DNA of 64,000 bases from CAYJBH01 sp964371365 (GTDB taxonomy: Bacteria; Bacillota; Clostridia; Oscillospirales; Ruminococcaceae): NCBI GenBank assembly GCA_964371365.1, contig CAYJMO010000002.1:1-64000 (forward strand), given 5' to 3'. Shown here piece after piece: positions 52,833-62,079 of this stretch. Within the stretch, counting starts at the first letter, position 1; the number at the start of each line of letters is the position of its first letter. The notes below the pieces were generated by a model. The model saw only the letters and a program-made list of their open reading frames with translations, made no database searches and was not told the DNA's origin. The position numbers and the translations under genes are program-made.

Positions 52833-53531
52833 ATGTTAGACTATTATCTATTCGGATTTGATGCGACCTATATTATGCTTGCTATCCCCACCTTTATCTT
52901 TGCAATGTGGGCGCAGTTTAAGGTCAATTCAACCTACAAAAAATATAGCAAGGTCGGCAGTGTGCGTGGCATGACCGGTGCCGAGGCGGCGCGCGCCATA
53001 CTGGACCGCAATGAACTGCACAACATTCGCATTGAGCAGATTGCCGGCAACCTAACCGACCACTACGACCCGAAGAACGACGTTATTCGCCTTTCACAAG
53101 GGGTTTATGGTTCGTCGTCGGTGGCGGCACTCGGGATTGCGGCACATGAGGCAGGACATGCCATACAACACGCCCAAAACTACGCACCGATACGACTGCG
53201 TGAGGCGATAATTCCGGTCAGTCGGATAGGCTCTGCGCTATCCATGCCGCTTGTTGTCATCGGACTTATCCTACCGGCGTTCGAGATGCTTATCGGCATC
53301 GGCATTATACTTTTTGCTTTTGTCACCGTTTTTCAGATTGTGACTCTGCCGGTTGAGTTTAACGCCTCGTCCCGTGCCATCGCCGTTTTGAGCGAGAATG
53401 GCTACGTCAATGAGGAGGAGAGCCGCGGTGTGAGGAGTGTGTTGTCCGCCGCCGCGCTTACCTATGTTGCCGCTCTTGCCACCTCGCTTGTGACACTACT
53501 GCGCCTGCTTTTGTTGAGGCGTCGGGATTGA
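52833..53531 (+). CDS. zinc-dependent membrane metallopeptidase (YugP-like)
   Basis: 232 residues from the ATG at 52833, which has AAAAGGAAAAA just upstream; the frame opens earlier without an SD. An N-terminal membrane helix, then a zinc site AAHEAGHAIQHA (HExxH), two membrane segments (about 130-180) and a final helix. Members of this family (PF04298 type) are poorly characterised membrane proteases. Placed between rarA and rsmB, whose TTG overlaps its stop. Confidence 0.85.
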   Translation: MLDYYLFGFDATYIMLAIPTFIFAMWAQFKVNSTYKKYSKVGSVRGMTGAEAARAILDRNELHNIRIEQIAGNLTDHYDPKNDVIRLSQGVYGSSSVAALGIAAHEAGHAIQHAQNYAPIRLREAIIPVSRIGSALSMPLVVIGLILPAFEMLIGIGIILFAFVTVFQIVTLPVEFNASSRAIAVLSENGYVNEEESRGVRSVLSAAALTYVAALATSLVTLLRLLLLRRRD

Positions 53532-54793
53532 TTAACGAACGAAAGACGGCGTGCGACCTGCTTATCCGCGCCGAGAAAGGCGGCTTTGCCAATCTTCTGA
53601 TGTTGTCATTGCCACCGGAACTTGACAGGGCCAAGACCTCCTTTGTCACAGCGCTTTTCTATGGCAGTTTAGAGCGAGAGATCACCCTCGACTATATTCT
53701 TGCAACTCTCGTCAAGGGTGGGCTAAAAAGGTTGGATGTCGAGGTTCTCTGCATCCTTCGTATGACCGCCTACCAGCTGTTATACATGTGCAAGGTGCCG
53801 GACTATGCCGCAATAAGCGAGGGGGTAAAGCTCTGCCGAACCTATAGAAAGTCCAGCGCCGCCGGCATGGTCAATGCGGTGCTGCGCCGTGTAAAAACAG
53901 CCTCGATACCGGACAAGACGTATCTTAAATACAGCATACACCCCGACATCCTCGCTATATGGGAAAAGAGCTATCCCGAGCGATATCTCGACATAGCCGA
54001 AAATTCCGCGCGACGTGCCAACTGCTGTATCTATGTCAACATCAAGCGCACAACCGTCGACAAGCTTATCGAGTTATTGTCAGCCGAGGGGGTTGTGGCT
54101 CGTCTTGGATTTGCGGATAACACCCTTATCTGTGAGGGGGAACCGCCGGTCAGGACAACGGCTTTTGAGCAGGGATTGTTCCATGTGATAAGCACAACAT
54201 CGGTCCTTGCCGCTCAGATACTGTTGTCAAAAAAACCTAAAAATGTCCTCGACCTCTGCGCCGCACCGGGTGGCAAGACCGCCGTGCTTGCATTGTCGGC
54301 GGAAAGGGTGACCGCCGCCGAACTGCATCATAATCGTCTGTCCACCATCGAGGGACTTGTCGGACGGCTCGGGCTTGAGAATGTGAGTATCGTCCAAAAC
54401 GATGCGACAAAAGGCGTGCCGAGCGGCGAATTTGATGCGGTGCTCTGCGATGTGCCCTGCACCGGCACAGGCGTTTTGTCTAAACGAGCACAGATACGTG
54501 CATCTTCGCTCGACACCGCACCCCTTGTCAAGGTGCAACGGGATATACTTAAAAATGCCGTGTCGGCACTGCGTGTCGGAGGTGTGCTATGCTACTCCAC
54601 CTGTGCCCTCTCCCGTGAGGAAAATGAGGGGCAGATCGAGATATTTTTGCGAGAAAACCCACAGATGAAACCGCTCGAAATACCGTTAAAACCACCACCA
54701 AATGCCGAGATCGGCGACGGACATATAACTTTTTTTCCGGATGGCAAAATTTTTGATGGTTTTTTTGTGGCTTTTTTAGAAAAAATATGCTAA
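53528..54793 (+). CDS. rsmB: 16S rRNA (cytosine-967-C5)-methyltransferase RsmB
   Basis: 421 residues. N-terminal NusB-like RNA-binding domain (about 1-135), then a Rossmann methyltransferase with VLDLCAAPGGKTAVLA, the DVPCTGTGVLS motif and the catalytic Cys in CYSTCALSREENE. It methylates C967 in 16S rRNA. TTG start overlapping the previous stop (TTGA). It forms a translation-linked set with rlmN downstream. Confidence 0.9.
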   Translation: MINERKTACDLLIRAEKGGFANLLMLSLPPELDRAKTSFVTALFYGSLEREITLDYILATLVKGGLKRLDVEVLCILRMTAYQLLYMCKVPDYAAISEGVKLCRTYRKSSAAGMVNAVLRRVKTASIPDKTYLKYSIHPDILAIWEKSYPERYLDIAENSARRANCCIYVNIKRTTVDKLIELLSAEGVVARLGFADNTLICEGEPPVRTTAFEQGLFHVISTTSVLAAQILLSKKPKNVLDLCAAPGGKTAVLALSAERVTAAELHHNRLSTIEGLVGRLGLENVSIVQNDATKGVPSGEFDAVLCDVPCTGTGVLSKRAQIRASSLDTAPLVKVQRDILKNAVSALRVGGVLCYSTCALSREENEGQIEIFLRENPQMKPLEIPLKPPPNAEIGDGHITFFPDGKIFDGFFVAFLEKIC

Positions 54794-54814
54794 AATAACT
54801 TAATGGGGAACTAC

Positions 54815-55837
54815 ATGAGCGAAAAAAAAGAACTCTTGTCACTCACCATGGAAGAGCTGTGCATAACCTTAAATGAGCTCCGTGAACCGAAGTTTCGCGC
54901 AAAACAAATTTTTGACTGGTTGCACGCAAAACGTATACCTAACCTATCCGATGCAAAAAACCTGCCCTCGGCGCTTATTGAACGCCTTAATAACGAGTTT
55001 ATCTATGACTATCCGAGTGTTGCACTCTGCCAGACCGACGAACAGGGGACAAAAAAGTATCTTTTGCGTCTGTCGGACGGCAACGCGGTCGAGGCGGTGC
55101 TGTTGCACCATCGACATGGCGACAGTCTTTGCATCTCGACACAGGTCGGCTGTAAAATGGGTTGCGTCTTTTGCGCCTCGGCAAAGGCAGGGTTTGTTAG
55201 GGATATGACCGTCGGTGAACTGCTCTCGCAGGTCTACCTCATCGCCTCCCTCTGTGACAAGCCGCCTCGCCACCTTGTGCTGATGGGGATAGGAGAACCG
55301 CTCGATAACTATGACAATGTCGTCAAATTTTTGCGTTTACTGAGTGATGAGTCCGGTTATAATATAGCTGGGAGGAATATCACCCTCTCCACCTCGGGTC
55401 TTGTGCCTCAGATAGAGCGACTTAGTGACGAAAAATTATCGCTCACCCTATCGATTTCGCTCCACCGCACCACCGATGACGAACGGGTAAAGGTGATGCC
55501 GATAGCTCGAAGATACCCTCTTAACGAACTGCTCGATGCGCTTTACAGATATGGTGAGGTTACAGGACGGCGGGTGTCGATAGAATACGCGGTTGTATCG
55601 GGCGAGAACGATACCGAACAGGATGCAGAGCGACTTTGCGAGATGTTTCGTAGCAAGGGCGTGCATATAAACCTCATACCACTCAACTCCATCGACGGTG
55701 AGAATACTAACCATGACGCCGCCGCGAGAGAGTTTGAAAAACGCCTTACCTTATTAGGGTTGCAATGCACTATCCGTCGGCGACTCGGGGCAGAGATAGA
55801 GGCAGCGTGCGGTCAACTACGCAGAAAGAATTTGTAG
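54815..55837 (+). CDS. rlmN: dual-specificity rRNA/tRNA methyltransferase RlmN
   Basis: 340 residues from the ATG at 54815, where GGGGA lies 6 nt upstream; an ATG 12 nt earlier has no SD. Radical SAM cluster CKMGCVFCASA, then MGIGEPLDNYDNV and SISLHRTTDDER. RlmN adds a methyl group at C2 of A2503 in 23S rRNA and A37 in some tRNAs. The frame overlaps the open frame of prpC, whose real start lies after the rlmN stop. Confidence 0.93.
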   Translation: MSEKKELLSLTMEELCITLNELREPKFRAKQIFDWLHAKRIPNLSDAKNLPSALIERLNNEFIYDYPSVALCQTDEQGTKKYLLRLSDGNAVEAVLLHHRHGDSLCISTQVGCKMGCVFCASAKAGFVRDMTVGELLSQVYLIASLCDKPPRHLVLMGIGEPLDNYDNVVKFLRLLSDESGYNIAGRNITLSTSGLVPQIERLSDEKLSLTLSISLHRTTDDERVKVMPIARRYPLNELLDALYRYGEVTGRRVSIEYAVVSGENDTEQDAERLCEMFRSKGVHINLIPLNSIDGENTNHDAAAREFEKRLTLLGLQCTIRRRLGAEIEAACGQLRRKNL

Positions 55838-55869
55838 TAAAATATAAACGAGAACTCGGAGAGATAAAT

Positions 55870-56610
55870 TTGAACATTGCCGGTAGGACCGATATAGGCT
55901 GCAGACGCACCGAAAATCAGGACAACTTTCGCGCCGCGAGATTGCCCTGTGGTATTGCGTTCGCCTTTGTCTGTGACGGCATGGGGGGTGCGAACGGCGG
56001 ACGGCTTGCCAGCGAGATACTCTCCAACAGCATCGAGGATCTACTCTATGAAAAATTGCCGAGCGTCGGCGGAGTAGGAGATATAAAAAAGTTGATGTTT
56101 GATGCGGTGGTGGTCGGCAACTCTGAAATACACTCCCTCGCAAAACGTGATCGAGAAAAATCCGGAATGGGGACAACCCTCGTCTGCGTAGTCATCAAGG
56201 ACAGCATACTACACCTGATTAATGTCGGGGACAGCCGATGTTATCTTCTGCGCAATAATATACTGCAACAGCTCACTCGTGATCACTCCATCGTGCAGGA
56301 TTTGATGGAGAATGGTAACATCTCGGCGGAACAGGCGAAACTCCATCCAAAGAAGAACCTCATAACTCGTGCGGTTGGGGTTAGCGAGAATATCGACCTT
56401 GACTACAGTGCATACGAGCTCTCCCCTGGCGATAAACTACTGCTTTGCAGTGATGGACTTACCAACTGCGCCGATGAATCGGTGATACAGATGATTTTAG
56501 GGACAAGCCCCTTTTTTGACACGCCGGAAAAGCTGATAAAGCTTGCCAAAACCGGCGGAGGATTTGACAATATTACGGTCGTTGTTTTGGCAATGCCGAG
56601 TAAAGTATAG
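55870..56610 (+). CDS. prpC: PP2C-type serine/threonine phosphatase PrpC
   Basis: 246 residues from a TTG at 55870 with GGAGAG 6 nt upstream; the frame is open back into rlmN but that would add 35 unrelated residues. Metal-binding motifs: RTENQDNF, VCDGMGGANGG, GDSRCYLLR and LLCSDGLTNC plus GGFDNITVVVL. It removes phosphate from proteins marked by PrkC, 18 nt downstream. Cytoplasmic. Confidence 0.9.
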   Translation: MNIAGRTDIGCRRTENQDNFRAARLPCGIAFAFVCDGMGGANGGRLASEILSNSIEDLLYEKLPSVGGVGDIKKLMFDAVVVGNSEIHSLAKRDREKSGMGTTLVCVVIKDSILHLINVGDSRCYLLRNNILQQLTRDHSIVQDLMENGNISAEQAKLHPKKNLITRAVGVSENIDLDYSAYELSPGDKLLLCSDGLTNCADESVIQMILGTSPFFDTPEKLIKLAKTGGGFDNITVVVLAMPSKV

Positions 56611-56628
56611 TATAGGGATAGTTTTATA

Positions 56629-58542
56629 ATGGTTTCAAAAGAGATTATAGGAAAAAGACTGGACGGACGATATGAACTGCTCGCACTCTGTGGCGTGGGC
56701 GGCATGGCGAACGTCTATAAGGCTACCGACCTGCAAAATGGGCAGACTGTCGCGGTTAAGATACTTCGGGATGAGTTTTTAAACAACCCGGAGTTGGTGC
56801 GCCGCTTTAAAAACGAGAGCAAGGCAATATCGTTACTTAATAACGACAACATCGTCAAGGTCTATGACGTGAGTGTTTCGGAGTCTATCCAGTACATCGT
56901 GATGGAGTTTGTGGAGGGTATGTCACTCGCCGACTATATCGAAAAGTCAGGCGGGAAGCTCAAATGGAAGATTGCGGTCTTTTTCACCGAGCAGATACTC
57001 TCGGCGCTTAGCCACGCACATGAAAAAGGGGTTGTTCACCGCGATATCAAGCCGCATAATATTATGCTTATGCAGAACGGCAGTATCAAGGTGATGGACT
57101 TCGGCATCGCACGTCTGTCACGCAGTGATTCACGCACCATGACCGAAAAGGCGATAGGTTCTGTTCACTACATCAGCCCGGAGCAGGCAAAGGGCGACAC
57201 CACCGACCCCAAAGCGGACATATATTCTGTCGGCGTAATGCTGTATGAGATGCTCACCGGTATGCTTCCGTTTGAGGCGGAGAGCGCCGTCTCGGTCGCG
57301 ATAAAACAGATCAGCGACACCGCCATACGTCCGCGTGATATCGACCCCGAGATTCCGGAGCCGTTAGAGGAGATCACCATGCGCGCCATGGCGAAAGAAC
57401 CGCGCGACCGCTATGCCAGCGCCGCCACCATGCGCGCCGACATAGAGGAGTTTAAACGCAACCCGAGCATCCGGTTCGAGTATACCTACCTATCCAAGGA
57501 CGACACGCAAACCAAGTTTATCGACAAGGTGACCACCAAGAGCAACGTCAAACGCCAGAGCGTAAAGGAACGTGTAGTGACACAGAAAAAGGCCAAGAAA
57601 AAGACAATAGGCGGCGTTGTCATCCCGATAATGCTCGGCCTTTCGGTGGCGTTTGCCATCGGATGTGGTGTGCTGGTCTTTATCATCTTTAATCTTTCCG
57701 GCAACCCACTCTTTGCGAGCTATGAGGACGTAGATATTCCGACATTTATCGGTCACTCCTATGAGGATGTCAGCGCAGAGTATGATTTTAGATTTATGGT
57801 TGAGGAGGTATATAGCAACGAATATGCCGAGGGATATATAGTCAACCAGTATCCAAAAGCACCTAAAAAAGTCAAGGAAAATGCCGCGGTGACGATTCAG
57901 GTCAGCAAGGGTATCGAGATAGTGACAGTGCCGCAGGAACTGCTCGGCCAGAAGAGTTCCGACGCACAACGTATGCTCAGCGACCTCGGGCTTATCGTCA
58001 ATATTGAATACACTGTAGACGAATCGGAGCAGGTGCCATACGGTTATGCCATGTGGACCGACCCTGCAGTCGGAACGGAGCTCTCGAGCGGCAGCCCCAT
58101 AACACTTGCGGTGTCCACCATACCGTCGGACGGTGACACCACCGTGCCGGACATTAAAAATATGCTTGTGGACGAGGCGCAGGAACTGCTCTTTCGCCAC
58201 CAGTTGCTGATGGGAAGTATAATCTACTCGCCGGATGGTTCACTACCGGTCGGAACTGTAATAAGCCAGACGCCGGAGCCGGACAGTGAGGTGGAACGTA
58301 ACTCTCAGGTTAGTGTCGTGGTCGCAGCTGCACCGAGCTCATCTACCGGTGGAGACATTATTATCCCGAACATAACCGGAATGGTTCCGGCAGATGCTCA
58401 GGCGGCAAATCCGACCCTCGCCCTGATATATGACGACGATTACGATCAACCGGGCGGAACGGCGGGCACTATCTGTTGGCAGAATCCCGCACCCGGTAAC
58501 TCAACCAGCAACTATATTGCTTATGCAGTCTATCTCGGATAG
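56629..58542 (+). CDS. prkC: PASTA-domain Ser/Thr protein kinase PrkC
   Basis: 637 residues. Kinase domain (about 13-275) with GVGGMANVY, K44, HRDIKPHN (D139) and DFG (D157-F158-G159); basic linker; one membrane helix (about 328-355); then four PASTA repeats (from about 368), the last short and near the end. PASTA units bind muropeptides or lipid II, so the kinase reports cell-wall state. Its partner phosphatase lies upstream, and rsgA downstream is a known companion. Confidence 0.94.
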   Translation: MVSKEIIGKRLDGRYELLALCGVGGMANVYKATDLQNGQTVAVKILRDEFLNNPELVRRFKNESKAISLLNNDNIVKVYDVSVSESIQYIVMEFVEGMSLADYIEKSGGKLKWKIAVFFTEQILSALSHAHEKGVVHRDIKPHNIMLMQNGSIKVMDFGIARLSRSDSRTMTEKAIGSVHYISPEQAKGDTTDPKADIYSVGVMLYEMLTGMLPFEAESAVSVAIKQISDTAIRPRDIDPEIPEPLEEITMRAMAKEPRDRYASAATMRADIEEFKRNPSIRFEYTYLSKDDTQTKFIDKVTTKSNVKRQSVKERVVTQKKAKKKTIGGVVIPIMLGLSVAFAIGCGVLVFIIFNLSGNPLFASYEDVDIPTFIGHSYEDVSAEYDFRFMVEEVYSNEYAEGYIVNQYPKAPKKVKENAAVTIQVSKGIEIVTVPQELLGQKSSDAQRMLSDLGLIVNIEYTVDESEQVPYGYAMWTDPAVGTELSSGSPITLAVSTIPSDGDTTVPDIKNMLVDEAQELLFRHQLLMGSIIYSPDGSLPVGTVISQTPEPDSEVERNSQVSVVVAAAPSSSTGGDIIIPNITGMVPADAQAANPTLALIYDDDYDQPGGTAGTICWQNPAPGNSTSNYIAYAVYLG

Positions 58543-58543
58543 T

Positions 58544-59422
58544 ATGCCAAGATCAAATTCAGATAATATTATATTAAAAGGCGTGGGGGGATTTTATTCC
58601 CTCTGTACGCCTTTTGGTCTTGTTACAGCTAAACCGAGGGGGCTCTTTCGTGAAAAGGGAGAAAAGCCGATTGCAGGTGATCTTTGCAAAATAGAGATAG
58701 CGGAAAACGGTGAGGGTTTCACCCATGTCATAACCGAGATACTGCCGCGAAAGAATAGATTTATCCGTCCCCCTGTTGCGAATGTAGAGCGCATGTTTTT
58801 AGTCGCCTCCACCACCCAGCCGAGAACATCGCCCTTCCTACTCGATACCATGATAGCCACCGGAGTATATCTCGGAGTGGAGGTGATACTCGTCATAACA
58901 AAGTCGGACATTAAACACGCGAGGGAGCTCGTTGAGATATACAAATCCACAAAACATCGTGTAGTGATTGCAGGGGAGGGCGATGATGAGATACTCAACC
59001 TTGCAAAGGACAAGATCTCGGTGCTTGCCGGCAACACAGGCGTCGGGAAAAGCACGTTGATGAACCGTCTTTATGGCACCGACCGGCCGACCGCACCTAT
59101 CAGTAAAAAGCTCGGGCGCGGTGTACATACAACACGTGAGGCGGAGCTGTTACCACTGACCGGCGGTGGGTTTATTGCCGACACGGCAGGTTTTTCCTCG
59201 TTGTCCTTTTCCATGATGTGTGACGCAGGTTCGCAGGAGCTTGCCGGACTGTTTTTTGAATTTTCACCGTATGCTAACACCTGTCGTTTCGCCGACTGTT
59301 CCCACCGAAAGGAGGACGGCTGTGAGGTGCGATGTGCCGTGGAAGACGGCGTTATCCATAAGAGTAGGTATAACAGTTATCTTAAGATATATGACGAGAT
59401 TGAAAAGAAGGGGGAAAGATAG
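58544..59422 (+). CDS. rsgA: ribosome small subunit GTPase RsgA
   Basis: 292 residues from the ATG 2 nt after the prkC stop; the frame is open 114 nt into prkC but that gives an unlikely leader. OB-fold start, circularly permuted GTPase with ITKSD (G4), GNTGVGKSTLMNRL (G1) and DTAGFSS (G3), and a C-terminal zinc finger (CRFADCSHRKEDGCEVRCAV). It checks 30S subunit maturation. Overlaps the DUF362 GTG by one base (TAGTG). Confidence 0.92.
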   Translation: MPRSNSDNIILKGVGGFYSLCTPFGLVTAKPRGLFREKGEKPIAGDLCKIEIAENGEGFTHVITEILPRKNRFIRPPVANVERMFLVASTTQPRTSPFLLDTMIATGVYLGVEVILVITKSDIKHARELVEIYKSTKHRVVIAGEGDDEILNLAKDKISVLAGNTGVGKSTLMNRLYGTDRPTAPISKKLGRGVHTTREAELLPLTGGGFIADTAGFSSLSFSMMCDAGSQELAGLFFEFSPYANTCRFADCSHRKEDGCEVRCAVEDGVIHKSRYNSYLKIYDEIEKKGER

Positions 59423-60567
59423 TGAAGAAATACGATAAGGTTTTAATTAAAAAGGTTGAGGACTATGACCTCGGGGCGGTGAGCTCGGCGGTGGAGGAGA
59501 TTTTCAAGACATTGCCGGCGGCAGGGCGACTTTCGCCCACAAATAAGGTGGTCATAAAGCCGAATCTGCTCGCAAAACATGGACCCGAAGCGGCGGTCAC
59601 CACTCATCCTGCGTTGGTGGAGGCGGTGATTGTTGCGCTAAAAAACCGTGGTGTGAACGATATATTTGTTATCGACTCGGCAGGTGGAATCTACAACGAA
59701 AAGGTCATGATGGGCATATACAAAGCAAGCGGTCTTGCCGAGGTATGTGAGCGGCTCGGTGTGCGGTACGGCGAGGACTATGAGAGTGTCGCGCTTAAGA
59801 CGGACGGTGTGTGCGCTCACGAGTTCACCATACTGCGACCGATTGCGGAAGCGGACTTTATTATAAACCTGCCAAAACTTAAAACCCATGCAATGGTCAA
59901 CCTCACCTGCGCCACAAAAAACCTTTTTGGTACCATACCGGGGCTGTTAAAGGCGGAATTGCACATGCGTTTTCCCGACAAAAAGATGTTTGGCGAGATG
60001 CTTTGCGATGTCGCCGAGCTTATTAATCCGGACATGAATATTGTCGATGCAATAACCGCAATGGAGGGGGACGGCCCTGCTGGTGGCACCCCGAGGCAGG
60101 TAGGTATGTTGATAGCGGGTGAGAGCACATATGATATAGACGTTGTATGTGCCGAATATATCGGTGCACCGATAGAGGATATCCCATACCTCGTGGCGGC
60201 AAAAGGTCGCGGACTATGTTCCGACTTTTCCCTTGAATTGCTGCAAAATCCGGCGGATTTCTCTGTCGCGAAGGACTACAAGCTGCCCACCTCTCACCTG
60301 CAAATTACCTTTGAAAATCGTGTGCCGCGTTTTTTAAAACCTTTCATGCCGCGGATTGTCAAGGCGGTTGCACCCCGTCCGGTTATTAATAAACGTGAGT
60401 GTATCGGCTGTGCAAAGTGCGCCGAGATATGCCCTAAGGATGTAATCACGATGGAGAATAAAAAGGCGTTTATCCACAAAAAGGACTGCATAAGATGCTT
60501 TTGCTGTCACGAGATGTGTCCTGTGAAGGCTATCGACATAAAGAGGTTTAAGCTGTTTAATGGATAA
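59422..60567 (+). CDS. DUF362 protein with 4Fe-4S ferredoxin domain
   Basis: 381 residues. The DUF362 domain (about 1-290; VVIKPNLLAKHGPEAAVTTH, INLPKLKTHA and a GATKNLFGT-like CATKNLFGTIPG) is followed by two ferredoxin clusters CIGCAKCAEICP and CIRCFCCHEMCP. The family is widespread in anaerobes; its function is not settled (electron transfer or metal centre assembly are proposed). GTG start after GGGGGAAAG. It sits between rsgA and ispE, overlapping both. Confidence 0.82.
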   Translation: MKKYDKVLIKKVEDYDLGAVSSAVEEIFKTLPAAGRLSPTNKVVIKPNLLAKHGPEAAVTTHPALVEAVIVALKNRGVNDIFVIDSAGGIYNEKVMMGIYKASGLAEVCERLGVRYGEDYESVALKTDGVCAHEFTILRPIAEADFIINLPKLKTHAMVNLTCATKNLFGTIPGLLKAELHMRFPDKKMFGEMLCDVAELINPDMNIVDAITAMEGDGPAGGTPRQVGMLIAGESTYDIDVVCAEYIGAPIEDIPYLVAAKGRGLCSDFSLELLQNPADFSVAKDYKLPTSHLQITFENRVPRFLKPFMPRIVKAVAPRPVINKRECIGCAKCAEICPKDVITMENKKAFIHKKDCIRCFCCHEMCPVKAIDIKRFKLFNG

Positions 60568-61402
60568 AATATCACTCAGGGCGGCGGCAAAGCTGAACCT
60601 TACACTGGGTATAACCGGAATTCAAGGGTCACTCCACACCCTCGACATGCTCTGTGTTGGGGTGGATCTGTATGAAAATATTACACTGACAAAGGCGTGC
60701 GATATATCCCTTGTTTGCGATAAAGCAGACATACCCACCGACGCGCGAAACACCGCCTATCGCGCCGCCGAGAGCTTTTTTGCCGCAACCGATACAAAGG
60801 GCGGTGTCTCGATAGATATCAAAAAGAACGTGCCGGTCGGTGCCGGTATGGGGGGAGGTTCTGCCGATGCCGCAGGTGTGCTGGTTGGGCTTAACCGACT
60901 TTACGACACCGATCTCTCGACCGACGAACTTTGCAAGATTGGCATAAAGGTTGGCAGTGATGTGCCGGTATGCATAATCGGAGGGCTCTGCCGTGTGCAG
61001 GGGGTCGGGGATATTTTGACACCGATTGACAAATTGCCGAACTGCTATTTTGTGGTCACCATGGCAGGGCAAGGCGTTTCCACCGCCGAGGCATACCGTC
61101 GTTTTGACGACATCGGCACCGATATCGCCGCCGACACGTCTCGTGCGATAAAAGCGCTCTGCAACGACGACTTCTATCGACATTTTTCAAACGACATGGA
61201 GTTTTCAACCTCTATCGATATCGACTCGACGAAACATCAACTGTTATCGCTCGGCGCAAAAAAGGCGATGATGACCGGCAGTGGCGCGGCGGTGTTCGGA
61301 GTTTTTCTTGATCATGAGACGGCTAAGATTGCGTGTGATGATTTTAATGGAACCGCATGGCTACTGCAACCGATCAAGAATGGTGTCGAGATTTTGGGAT
61401 AA
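60560..61402 (+). CDS. ispE: 4-diphosphocytidyl-2-C-methyl-D-erythritol kinase
   Basis: 280 residues, GHMP kinase fold. AAAKLNLTLGI at the N terminus, the ATP loop PVGAGMGGGSADAAG and a C-terminal MTGSGAAVFGVF. IspE phosphorylates CDP-ME in the MEP route to isoprenoids, including the undecaprenyl carrier used for the wall. The ATG overlaps the DUF362 stop by 8 nt, hence co-translation. Confidence 0.92.
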   Translation: MDKISLRAAAKLNLTLGITGIQGSLHTLDMLCVGVDLYENITLTKACDISLVCDKADIPTDARNTAYRAAESFFAATDTKGGVSIDIKKNVPVGAGMGGGSADAAGVLVGLNRLYDTDLSTDELCKIGIKVGSDVPVCIIGGLCRVQGVGDILTPIDKLPNCYFVVTMAGQGVSTAEAYRRFDDIGTDIAADTSRAIKALCNDDFYRHFSNDMEFSTSIDIDSTKHQLLSLGAKKAMMTGSGAAVFGVFLDHETAKIACDDFNGTAWLLQPIKNGVEILG

Positions 61403-61445
61403 TTTTAAAGATAAGTTTTGTGAATAACCGAGCAAAAACAGGGCA

Positions 61446-61474
61446 ATCCTCCTATCACAGATAAACAGGAGGAT
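61446..61474 (+). promoter_or_regulatory. hairpin that can hide the spoIIR Shine-Dalgarno
   Basis: ATCCTCCT (61446-61453) is perfectly complementary to AGGAGGAT (61467-61474), which contains the spoIIR SD 7 nt before the ATG. The loop is 13 nt. If formed, it masks the whole SD. Confidence 0.6.
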
Positions 61475-61479
61475 ATGTC

Positions 61480-62067
61480 ATGATGGTTTTAGAGCGTGCG
61501 GTCATAGCGGCGTTTGCGCTATGTGTACTTTTCGGAGATTTTTTTCGTTTTTACGATACGTCACAGGGTATCGAGGAGGAGACGTTAAGACTACATATCG
61601 TCGCACATTCCGACGACGAGGTGGATCAGTCGGCAAAATTAGCGGTGCGTGATGCACTGCTCGAGGGGACGGGCGACCTTTTCACCACCTCAAAGAGTAA
61701 GGATATAGCCATACTCTCGGCGCAGAGTCATCTGCCGCTTATCGAGAGCATCGCCGCCGATACCCTTGCCGAGCTTTCGCTGGACTATGAGGTCAGTGCC
61801 ATCACCACACGCATGTACTTCGACACCACCGCCTATGAAGATTTCACCATGCCGGCAGGGCACTATAACGCGGTTCGCATAGAGTTAGGCGAGGCACAGG
61901 GTCATAACTGGTGGTGCGTTTTGTTCCCACCGCTCTGTCTGCCGAGTGTCGAGGGGGAGACGGTGGTCGAGAGTATGTATGACGAGGAGGAGATAGGTCT
62001 GATAACCGGCGATTATGAGATAAAGTTTAAGACACTGGAGGTTGTACAGAAGATTTTTGGGGAGTAG
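61480..62067 (+). CDS. spoIIR: stage II sporulation protein R
   Basis: 195 residues with an N-terminal signal or anchor (about 5-25) and the SpoIIR core: LRLHIVAHSDDEVDQ.KL.VRDALL and QGHNWWCVLFPPLC. In sporulation it is made in the forespore, crosses to the intermembrane space and triggers SpoIIGA to process pro-sigma-E in the mother cell. Its presence says the organism descends from a spore former. The strong SD lies in a hairpin. The frame could start at either of two adjacent ATG codons. Confidence 0.92.
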   Translation: MMVLERAVIAAFALCVLFGDFFRFYDTSQGIEEETLRLHIVAHSDDEVDQSAKLAVRDALLEGTGDLFTTSKSKDIAILSAQSHLPLIESIAADTLAELSLDYEVSAITTRMYFDTTAYEDFTMPAGHYNAVRIELGEAQGHNWWCVLFPPLCLPSVEGETVVESMYDEEEIGLITGDYEIKFKTLEVVQKIFGE

Positions 62068-62079
62068 AGGAGGGTAAAA

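Noticed and set aside
61410..61450. Sigma-F promoter before spoIIR
   Set aside because: GTGAA and GGGCAATCC have roughly the right spacing, but too many mismatches to the sigma-F consensus to report as a feature.
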